Below are positions 1 to 6,072 of a stretch of DNA of 6,952 nucleotides, piece after piece. Positions within the stretch are counted from its first letter, which is position 1; every line of letters begins with the position of its first letter. The notes under the pieces were generated by a model, which searched no databases, was not told where the DNA came from, and saw nothing but the letters and a program-made list of their open reading frames with translations. The DNA is from Clostridia bacterium (lineage in GTDB: Bacteria; Bacillota; Clostridia; Christensenellales; Aristaeellaceae): the NCBI GenBank assembly GCA_017471125.1, contig JAFUWR010000004.1, forward strand, positions 1 through 6,952. Direction: 5' to 3'. The translations under genes and the position numbers were made by a program.

Positions 1-416
1 CGGATGCAGCCGTGGGACACGGGCTTGCCGTAGTCCAGCACCGACTGCTTGTTCAGCGAGGCCATGTTGGGCTTGTTGTACAGCAGGGAGTGGAACATCA
101 CGTCGTAGTAGATGCGGCTGGCGTAGCGGGCGTAGCCGCCGAAGGCGTTGAAGTGGAACCACTCGGTGCGCTCGCTGTCGCGCTCCTTCTCCGGCATGGT
201 GAACGTGCCGCAGGGGGTCGCGTCCTTCGCGCCCGAGGAGCACAGCATCTGCCGCACCACCTCGTCCGTCTCGTTGGAGTAGATCGTCACGATCTGGTTC
301 GTGATGTCCACGTAGATGCGGTACGGCATCTTCTTGTCCGCCGCCAGCGCCGTCGGCAGCGACGCGATCAACAATGTAATGACCAATAGCGTTGAAAAGA
401 ATTTCTTCATATTCAT
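1..416 (-). CDS. Exported L,D-transpeptidase (YkuD family), 3' end outside the window
   Basis: Probable cell-wall enzyme that makes 3-3 peptidoglycan crosslinks or attaches proteins by cysteine transpeptidation outside the membrane. The 138 visible residues start with MNMKKFF and a hydrophobic stretch (about residues 6-24), ending in a signal-peptidase-I-like ALA/AD site near residue 25. A YkuD-type beta domain follows (YRIYVDITNQIVTIYS, then a CGTFTMP segment around 69-75). The family motif is visible: His109 in VMFHS, then SHGC at 134-137 with Cys137 as the expected nucleophile. The window ends two bases into the following, probably Arg, codon. The ATG at 416 is preferred over the in-frame ATG at 410 because a GAGG site (426-429) lies 9 bases upstream. 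Only the C-terminal part is missing, because of the window edge and not because of a mutation. The spacing from His109 to the SHGC motif (24 residues between) is longer than in small YkuD proteins; by recollection this FHS-type form is common in clostridia. Confidence 0.92.
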   Translation of the reverse strand, partial: MNMKKFFSTLLVITLLIASLPTALAADKKMPYRIYVDITNQIVTIYSNETDEVVRQMLCSSGAKDATPCGTFTMPEKERDSERTEWFHFNAFGGYARYASRIYYDVMFHSLLYNKPNMASLNKQSVLDYGKPVSHGCI

Positions 417-446
417 AGCTGTAAACCTCGATAATGATCTATAATG

Positions 447-475
447 ATTTTACCATTATCCTATGTGCTTTTCAA
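447..475 (-). promoter_or_regulatory. Sigma-A-type promoter of the L,D-transpeptidase gene
   Basis: Read on the minus strand, TTGAAA (470-475) and TAAAAT (447-452) are separated by exactly 17 bases; each matches consensus at 5 of 6 positions. TGG directly precedes the -10 box, giving an extended -10. The start site would fall near 440, leaving a leader of about 24 bases. The transpeptidase therefore has its own promoter and need not depend on the DUF1848 gene upstream. Confidence 0.7.
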
Positions 476-502
476 CGCGATGGGGTCGTTGAATCTGGGC
501 AA

Positions 503-516
503 AATTGTGAACAATT
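503..516. other. Short perfect dyad upstream of the L,D-transpeptidase promoter
   Basis: AATTGT and ACAATT form 6-base inverted arms around a 2-base centre. The dyad lies about 28 bases upstream of the -35 box. It could be a regulator site. Read on the minus strand, it is also a small AU-rich hairpin followed by TT, which could act as a weak terminator for the DUF1848 transcript. Dyads this short and AT-rich occur by chance, so the role is uncertain. Confidence 0.25.
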
Positions 517-523
517 CTATAAG

Positions 524-565
524 ATTAGGGATTAGGGAATAGGGATCAGGGAATAGGGATCAGGG
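524..565. repeat. Six tandem 7-base repeats, GGG-spaced (array A)
   Basis: The units in order are attaggg, attaggg, aataggg, atcaggg, aataggg and atcaggg, all ending in AGGG with varying second and third bases. The plus strand is G-rich with G-triplets spaced by four bases, which fits a canonical G-quadruplex pattern. The last unit overlaps the 3' end of the DUF1848 gene and carries its TGA stop on the minus strand. The period and base composition resemble arrays B and C (3140-3169 and 3229-3259), and in a general way the heptameric STRR repeats of cyanobacteria. The mobilisation mechanism and function are unknown. Confidence 0.85.
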
Positions 566-1519
566 GAGGACCGGCCCCGCCATGGGGTCTTGATCCAGCA
601 TGCTGATCTGCCCGTCGATCCAGCTTTTCTGGTTGGCGGGGCGGACCCTATCCTCGGGGCGGAGGTGGCCGATCAGGAGGGGCGAGGCGGGGTCATGGGC
701 GCGGCGGTTGGCCTGCACGGCGCGGGCGTTGTAGTTGGCGTAGCAGTATTTGCACAGGTGCCCGCAGGTGTTGTAGGCCCCGATGTCGCAGCTCAGATAG
801 CAGGCGCAGGCATCGCGGGCGGGCGCGTGGCCGGGCACCTTGAGCCGTTCGCCGACGGCGCGCTCGTAGTCGGCGACGGTCATGCACCCGGAACAGTCCG
901 CGCCGTATGGCGCCAGCTCGTCGCCCTCGGCGCAGGGCTTGACGGTCATGCCGTGGGCGGCGGCGATTTCGACGAGGGCTTTTCCCAGGACGAGCCGGTC
1001 TTCCTTAGCCACGACCTTGACGCCGGGGAAGTTGCGCTTGGTCTTTTCGTACAGGTCGATGAAGCTGATGACGGCGATATGGGTATAGCCCTCCAGCGCC
1101 CGGGCCATGTACTCGAAGGCACGGACGTGGCGTTCGACGGGGTAGTCGTCGCTTAAGAAGATGGGGTCGTAGCGCCAGCCCACGCGATGCGGCCCCACGA
1201 TGTCGGACAGCCGCCGAAAGCTCTCCAATACTGCCTTCTTTCCCGGCACGTTCGGCTCGATCTCCCGCCCGTAGGGGGTGATGGTGACGTACCAGAACTG
1301 GCCGTAGGGCTCGAGCAGCTTCATATGGGGCAGCATGGGGGACGGGTCCTTCGTGCAGAAGCCGACGCAGTCCACCACCTCCGGCGACAGCACATAGCGC
1401 GTCACCAAAGTGGGATCGTAGGGGTTCCGCACCAGCACGTAGCCCTCCTTTAGGCGCTCGCAGAACCACGCTGAATAGAAGGCGGGGATGTCGGTGCGCT
1501 GACCGGTGTTGATGATCAT
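560..1519 (-). CDS. DUF1848 family protein with C-terminal CX3CX2C (putative Fe-S, radical-SAM-like) motif
   Basis: A 319-residue protein of unknown function, apparently cytosolic: no signal peptide or membrane segment is visible. Family hallmarks are the start MIINTGQRTDIPAFYSAWF, then EGYVLVRNP (25-33), VDCVGFCTKDPSPM (49-62), TPYGREIEPN (81-90), WRYDPIF (115-121), VISFIDLY (150-157), and a Cys-rich end, CDIGAYNTCGHLCKYCYAN (244-262). C252, C256 and C259 have the CX3CX2C spacing of radical-SAM [4Fe-4S] ligands but sit near the C terminus. Twelve cysteines are present in total (20, 51, 55, 196, 209, 212, 238, 240, 244, 252, 256, 259), suggesting one or more metal clusters. The family usually has Trp in the VFWTKNP segment; here the matching residue is Cys55. 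I chose the ATG at 1519 because it matches the conserved family N terminus. A TTG at 1528 would lie inside the guaB terminator U-tract. No clear ribosome-binding site precedes either start. The family is related by description to spore photoproduct lyase-like proteins, but its reaction is not established. Confidence 0.88.
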   Translation of the reverse strand: MIINTGQRTDIPAFYSAWFCERLKEGYVLVRNPYDPTLVTRYVLSPEVVDCVGFCTKDPSPMLPHMKLLEPYGQFWYVTITPYGREIEPNVPGKKAVLESFRRLSDIVGPHRVGWRYDPIFLSDDYPVERHVRAFEYMARALEGYTHIAVISFIDLYEKTKRNFPGVKVVAKEDRLVLGKALVEIAAAHGMTVKPCAEGDELAPYGADCSGCMTVADYERAVGERLKVPGHAPARDACACYLSCDIGAYNTCGHLCKYCYANYNARAVQANRRAHDPASPLLIGHLRPEDRVRPANQKSWIDGQISMLDQDPMAGPVLP

Positions 1520-1526
1520 GATTTTC

Positions 1527-1560
1527 AAAAAACCGCCGCCGGAGGCGGTCTCCGGCGGCG
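1527..1560 (-). terminator. Strong rho-independent terminator of guaB
   Basis: On the minus strand, CGCCGCCGGAG and CTCCGGCGGCG form a perfect 11-base-pair stem (1550-1560 with 1534-1544) with a 5-base loop, followed by one G and six U residues (1532 to 1527). It begins 7 bases after the guaB stop codon. It reads in one direction only, as there is no T-run on the plus-strand side. Its U-tract ends 7 bases before the DUF1848 start codon, so it should also limit readthrough into that gene. Confidence 0.9.
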
Positions 1561-1567
1561 AACAGCG

Positions 1568-3019
<1,452 letters not shown>

Positions 3020-3036
3020 TTCCTCGCCCTCCTGCG

Positions 3037-3048
3037 TATAAATTTATA
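3037..3048. other. Perfect 12-base AT palindrome at the guaB transcription start
   Basis: TATAAATTTATA is identical on both strands and covers the predicted start site (about 3044) of guaB, just downstream of its -10 box. A repressor bound here would block initiation. An AT-only palindrome of this size can arise by chance in a promoter region, so an operator role is only a possibility. Confidence 0.25.
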
Positions 3049-3050
3049 AA

Positions 3051-3080
3051 AGTATACCAGCAGTAGCGTAAGCCTGTTAG
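3051..3080 (-). promoter_or_regulatory. Extended -10 promoter of guaB
   Basis: On the minus strand the -10 box is TATACT (3051-3056), preceded by TGG, which makes an extended -10. A weaker -35 box, CTAACA (3075-3080, 4 of 6 matches), lies 18 bases upstream. Transcription would start near 3044, about 25 bases before the guaB ATG. Confidence 0.65.
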
Positions 3081-3139
3081 AGGATTGAGGTTAAAATTTT
3101 GCGGGATAGGGGAAAGAATAAGTTAGGACATCATCAAAT

Positions 3140-3169
3140 GGGGAATGGGGAATGGGAAATGGGAAATGG
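3140..3169. repeat. Tandem 7-base repeats, G-rich on plus strand (array B)
   Basis: Four units are seen, ggggaat, ggggaat, gggaaat and gggaaat, followed by a partial gg. It is the left arm of an inverted pair with array C. It lies about 60 bases upstream of the guaB -35 box. G-triplets spaced by 3-4 bases also give G-quadruplex potential on the plus strand. Confidence 0.85.
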
Positions 3170-3174
3170 CGGTG

Positions 3175-3191
3175 CAAATCCTACGGATTTG
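3175..3191. other. Perfect short hairpin inside the intergenic element
   Basis: CAAATCC and GGATTTG are perfect 7-base inverted arms around the loop TAC. The hairpin sits 5 bases after array B. It has no T-run on either side, so it is not a typical terminator. It is likely a structural part of the palindromic element. Confidence 0.5.
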
Positions 3192-3228
3192 TTTGATTCC
3201 AATAGAAAACGCGGTAGCAGGTAACTCA

Positions 3229-3259
3229 ATTCCCCATTCCCAATTTCCCATTTCCCATT
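3229..3259. repeat. Tandem 7-base repeats, C-rich on plus strand (array C, inverted copy of B)
   Basis: The units attcccc, attccca, atttccc and atttccc are followed by a partial att. The complementary strand reads as the same GGGRAAT-type heptamer seen in array B. It ends about 11 bases upstream of the reductase -35 box, so it may influence that promoter. Confidence 0.85.
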
Positions 3260-3270
3260 ATCTATAAATA

Positions 3271-3299
3271 TTGACTTCCCATAATAAACATGTTACAAT
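3271..3299 (+). promoter_or_regulatory. Strong sigma-A-type promoter of the flavin reductase gene
   Basis: TTGACT (3271-3276, 5 of 6 matches) and TACAAT (3294-3299, 5 of 6) are separated by exactly 17 bases, and TGT precedes the -10 box (extended -10). The start site would be near 3306. This rules out the upstream in-frame TTG at 3271 as a translation start, because it lies inside the -35 box. Confidence 0.85.
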
Positions 3300-3312
3300 T
3301 GAGGAGGTCGTT

Positions 3313-3333
3313 CAGGCGCGTTTTTTGCGCCTG
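3313..3333 (+). other. Hairpin at the 5' end of the reductase mRNA
   Basis: CAGGCGC and GCGCCTG pair perfectly (7 base pairs) around the loop GTTTTTT. The stem begins about 7 bases from the predicted 5' end and lies 13 bases upstream of the ribosome-binding site, which it leaves free. Hairpins in this place often protect an mRNA against 5'-end-dependent decay. The T-run is in the loop, not after the stem, so it is not a normal terminator. Confidence 0.55.
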
Positions 3334-3346
3334 CAACAGAGAAGAA

Positions 3347-3353
3347 GAGGAGG
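3347..3353 (+). promoter_or_regulatory. Ribosome-binding site that fixes the reductase start at 3361
   Basis: GAGGAGG is followed by a 7-base spacer and ATG at 3361, directly before a clear signal peptide. This is a near-perfect Shine-Dalgarno site. A second GAGGAGG at 3301-3307 lies at the predicted transcription start and has no start codon at useful distance. Confidence 0.9.
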
Positions 3354-3360
3354 AATAGGA

Positions 3361-5859
3361 ATGAAGAGACTGATTGCCCTGGTGCTCGTCCTGATGCTGG
3401 CCATCCCGATGGTCGCGCTGGGCGAGACCGTGACTGCCGAGGCGCAGGGCTTCGGCGGCCCGGTCGTGGTGACCCTGACCGTCGAGGACGGCAAGATCGT
3501 GGACGCCGCCATTACCGGCGACGCCGAGACCCCCGAGGTGGGCGGCGCGGCGCTGGAGCCGCTGGCCGAGCAGCTCAAGGCCGCGGGTTCCGCCGAGATC
3601 GACGGCGTGGCCGGCGCGACCTTCACCTCCACCGCCGTCAAGGAAGCCGCCGCCGCGGCGCTGGCGGGCGGGAATGAGGACGCCCCCGCTGACGACGCGC
3701 CCGTGGCCTTCACCGCCGGCGAGTACACCGCCACCGCGGATGGCTACAACGGCCCCCTGACCGTGAAGGTGACCTACTCCGACGCCGCCATCGAGGACAT
3801 CGCCATCGAGTCCAGCGTGGAGACCGATCACGTGGGCACCGTGGCCTTCGACATCATGATCCCCGAGATGCTCGAGGCCAACGGCTCCGGCGTGGACGGC
3901 GTGGCCGGCGCGACCTTCTCCACCCGCGCCCTGCGCAACGCGGTCAACGACACCGCCGAGCAGGCCGCCTGCACCAACCTGGACGCCTTCAAGGCCGCCA
4001 AGATCGAGCACGCCGCGGGCGATCCCGTGGAGGTCGAGTACGACGTGGTCGTGGTCGGCGCGGGCGGCGCGGGCATGGCCGCCGCGGCCCAGGCCGCGCA
4101 GGACGGCAACACCGTGCTGGTCATCGAGAAGAACGCCGAGGTGGGCGGCAACACCCTCGTCTCCGGCGGTCAGTACCAGTCCGTGATGCCCTACCTGGTG
4201 TGGGATCCCGCCGATCCCGACGCCACCACCGGCGTCTATGAGCACGACGGCCAGACCTACGACAAGGTCAAGTCCGTGCAGGGCTGCATCGACGAGCTCA
4301 AGATGATCCTGAACTGGTCCGAGGAGCCCTTCGACGAGGAATACTACAAGGACAACGAGTTCGTGGCCGGCGACGCCGCGGAGCTCTCCAAGCACGGCGT
4401 CCATCAGGAGTACCTGCCCATCCTGCAGGCCCTGAAGGGCGAGATCCAGGCCTACCTGGATTGGGCGCAGCCCCAGCTGGACGCGGGCACGCCCGAGAAC
4501 CAGCTCACCCTGTTCTCCACCGTGAACCTGCACATCTTCCAGACCTACTACGGCGGCCTGCGCCAGTCCGCCGACAAGTCCCAGTGGATCTACGGCGACG
4601 TGGACCTGGTCAGCCAGTTCATCGAGGGCGGCCAGGGCCTCAAGGAGTGGCTCGAGGATCAGGGCGCGACGTTCGTCGAGAACACCCAGCCCACCCTGAT
4701 CGGCGCGCTGTGGTATCGTGAGAACGAGTTCATCGGCTCCACCATCGACCTGGACGGCAACGGCGAGCCCGAGATGGGCCGCTGGGGCAGCTACTTCGCC
4801 GCGCCGATGACCACCCTGTACGCCGCCAACGAGAAGAACGGCATCATGATCCGCACCACCGCCACCGACCTGATCGTCGAGGACGGCCGCGTGACCGGCG
4901 TCAAGGCCGTGCACTACGACGGCACCGAGATCACCGCCAAGGCCGCCAAGGGCGTCATCCTGGCCACCGGCGGCTACGCCGCGAACATCGACATGGTGCT
5001 GGACCACAACGTGTACTGGTCCACCGAGTACCTGACCAAGACCACCAAGACCACCAACCGCTCCAGCCAGGTGGGCGACGGCATCGAGATGGCCGAGGCC
5101 ATCGGCGCGGCCACCACCGGCCTGGGCTTCACCCAGCTCATGCCCATCTCCTGGGTCGACAACGGCAACCTCGCCTTCGGCGGCGGCAACTACGCCTGCT
5201 GGATCAACCCCACCACCGGCCACCGCTTCGTGGACGAGGGCTCCGAGCGCGACGTGCTGTCCCTGGCTGAGTTCAAGAACGGCATCGTCGTCAACGGCAC
5301 GCCCGGCGTGTTCCTGGAGTTCTACAACGAGACCGAGCCCATCCCCGGCCCGCCCATCGCGCAGCTTGGCCCGGAGGACTATGAGGGCCGCTACTACTAT
5401 GTGCACGGCAACGTGGACGAGCTGACCGAGCTGTTTGCCAAGCTGGACGGCGTCACCGCCGATCCCGCGCAGGTCCTGGAGACCATCAAGGCCTACGATA
5501 TGGCCGTCATGGGCCAGGGCGACTATCCCGATGTGGGCAAGGCCATCGCCTCCCGCACCGTGGGCGACGTCGAGAAGAACGAGGACGGCAGCTACAATGC
5601 CGACACCTACGATCTTGAGAACACGCTGCTGACCGTTCGCCTGATGGCCCCCTCCACCCATCACACCATGGGCGGCCTGAAGGTGGACACCGAGCGCCAC
5701 GTGCTCGACGCCGACGGCGCGGCCATCCCCGGTCTCTACGCCGCGGGCGAGGTCACCGGCGGCATCCACGGCGGCAACCGCCTGGGCGGCAACGCCATCG
5801 TCGAGATCTTCGTCTCCGGCCGCACCGCCGCCAAGGCCGTGACCGCTGACAACCAGTAA
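3361..5859 (+). CDS. Secreted FAD-dependent reductase with two FMN_bind domains (fumarate reductase/urocanate reductase superfamily)
   Basis: An 832-residue protein predicted to pass electrons from covalent FMN groups to FAD and on to an unknown, probably alkene-containing, acceptor outside the membrane. A signal peptide (about 1-21, MKRLIALVLVLMLAIPMVALG) has no lipobox Cys. FMN_bind domain 1 spans about 22-103 with DGVAGATFTS, so Thr87 is the likely flavinylation site; domain 2 spans about 118-203 with DGVAGATFST, likely Thr185. The FAD_binding_2 domain runs from about 226 to 820: GAGGAG at 233-238, Glu256 for the ribose, GGNTLVSGG at 262-270, ATGGYA at 535-540, and HGGNRLGGNA at 803-812. 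Counterparts of the Shewanella fumarate reductase residues Arg402, His504 and Arg544 are Arg630, His768 and Arg807. The counterpart of His365 appears to be Met594, and the Glu378/Arg381 proton pair seems absent. About 100 extra residues lie between 270 and 436 compared with that enzyme. Codons are strongly biased to C or G at the third position, suggesting high expression. The gene ends in tandem stops (TAATAA) and appears monocistronic. Covalent FMN would need an ApbE transferase, not found here. Confidence 0.93.
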   Translation: MKRLIALVLVLMLAIPMVALGETVTAEAQGFGGPVVVTLTVEDGKIVDAAITGDAETPEVGGAALEPLAEQLKAAGSAEIDGVAGATFTSTAVKEAAAAALAGGNEDAPADDAPVAFTAGEYTATADGYNGPLTVKVTYSDAAIEDIAIESSVETDHVGTVAFDIMIPEMLEANGSGVDGVAGATFSTRALRNAVNDTAEQAACTNLDAFKAAKIEHAAGDPVEVEYDVVVVGAGGAGMAAAAQAAQDGNTVLVIEKNAEVGGNTLVSGGQYQSVMPYLVWDPADPDATTGVYEHDGQTYDKVKSVQGCIDELKMILNWSEEPFDEEYYKDNEFVAGDAAELSKHGVHQEYLPILQALKGEIQAYLDWAQPQLDAGTPENQLTLFSTVNLHIFQTYYGGLRQSADKSQWIYGDVDLVSQFIEGGQGLKEWLEDQGATFVENTQPTLIGALWYRENEFIGSTIDLDGNGEPEMGRWGSYFAAPMTTLYAANEKNGIMIRTTATDLIVEDGRVTGVKAVHYDGTEITAKAAKGVILATGGYAANIDMVLDHNVYWSTEYLTKTTKTTNRSSQVGDGIEMAEAIGAATTGLGFTQLMPISWVDNGNLAFGGGNYACWINPTTGHRFVDEGSERDVLSLAEFKNGIVVNGTPGVFLEFYNETEPIPGPPIAQLGPEDYEGRYYYVHGNVDELTELFAKLDGVTADPAQVLETIKAYDMAVMGQGDYPDVGKAIASRTVGDVEKNEDGSYNADTYDLENTLLTVRLMAPSTHHTMGGLKVDTERHVLDADGAAIPGLYAAGEVTGGIHGGNRLGGNAIVEIFVSGRTAAKAVTADNQ

Positions 5860-5877
5860 TAACCCTTATCCCTACGT

Positions 5878-5910
5878 GGCAGGATCGCACGATCCTGCCT
5901 CGTTTCGTGT
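5878..5910 (+). terminator. Probable intrinsic terminator of the reductase gene
   Basis: GGCAGGATC (5878-5886) and GATCCTGCC (5891-5899) form a perfect 9-base-pair stem with the loop GCAC, 18 bases after the stop codon. The following tail (TCGTTTCGTGT) is only partly T-rich, so termination may be incomplete. The near-symmetry means some action on either strand is possible. Confidence 0.65.
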
Positions 5911-5927
5911 CCCGCATGCCCAATTAA

Positions 5928-5936
5928 TGTTACAAT
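5928..5936 (+). promoter_or_regulatory. Possible second extended -10 element upstream of the membrane-protein gene
   Basis: TGTTACAAT is identical to the extended -10 element of the reductase promoter (3291-3299). No convincing -35 box lies 16-18 bases upstream, so activity would rest on the extended -10 alone. The promoter at 5945-5973 is the better candidate. Confidence 0.25.
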
Positions 5937-5944
5937 GTTGTCGT

Positions 5945-5973
5945 TTGAGTATTGCGCGGAGTTCTGATATAAT
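5945..5973 (+). promoter_or_regulatory. Promoter of the membrane-protein gene
   Basis: TTGAGT (5945-5950, 4 of 6) and a perfect TATAAT (5968-5973) are 17 bases apart, and TGA precedes the -10 box (extended -10). The start would be near 5980, leaving a leader of about 93 bases before the ATG at 6073. That is much longer than the leaders of the other three genes. Confidence 0.8.
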
Positions 5974-6021
5974 ATAAGCTGTAATGGTGTTTTGTGGATA
6001 GTCAGAACCAGGCTTAGAAAT

Positions 6022-6066
6022 ATGTCGCGCGTCATTTCCAGGGACGTCATGCGTTCGGAAAGGTGA
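6022..6066 (+). CDS. Possible 14-codon leader ORF overlapping the next gene's ribosome-binding site
   Basis: It reads MSRVISRDVMRSER and then TGA. Its stop codon (6064-6066) overlaps the AAGGTG site of the membrane-protein gene, whose ATG is 6 bases further on, an arrangement that would allow translational coupling. The ribosome-binding site for the leader itself is weak (CAGG about 9 bases upstream). The end VMRSER resembles VMRSEK at residues 25-30 of the downstream protein, so it could be a remnant of an older N terminus. It may also be chance. Confidence 0.22.
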   Translation: MSRVISRDVMRSER

Positions 6067-6072
6067 AATACT

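Larger units (their letters stand above)
3140..3259. mobile_element. Possible palindromic, MITE-like intergenic element (arrays B and C with internal hairpin)
   Basis: About 120 bases lie between the divergent guaB and reductase promoters, bounded by two inverted heptamer arrays and containing a small hairpin. No ORF of note is seen inside. There is no transposase and no clear target-site duplication, so the mobile-element label is tentative. A non-mobile, expanding repeat structure fits equally well. The arrays can pair in several registers, for example 3140-3153 with the 14 bases complementary to it in array C at one mismatch. Confidence 0.4.

Noticed and set aside
12..389. Plus-strand open frame of 125 codons
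   Set aside because: It is the shadow of the L,D-transpeptidase gene, whose signal peptide and SHGC motif are on the minus strand.
524..544. Telomere-like TTAGGG sequence
   Set aside because: The period is seven, not six, the units vary, and the array is internal between two bacterial genes.
3140..3259. CRISPR array
   Set aside because: The repeats are 7 bases long, contiguous and without spacers, and no cas gene is present.
3271..3360. N-terminal extension of the reductase from TTG at 3271
   Set aside because: The TTG is part of the -35 box and lies upstream of the predicted transcript start; the ATG at 3361 has an ideal ribosome-binding site and starts a signal peptide.
3020..3360. Guanine riboswitch or other structured leader for guaB
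   Set aside because: The predicted guaB leader is about 25 bases, and the structured parts of the gap lie upstream of its promoter.
3262..5769. An 835-codon open frame on the minus strand, antisense to the reductase
   Set aside because: It is a mirror of a gene with extreme G/C third-position bias, which removes antisense stops. Its translation is low-complexity (Gly, Val, His, Leu, Ala), it has no ribosome-binding site, and the plus-strand protein has clear FMN and FAD motifs.
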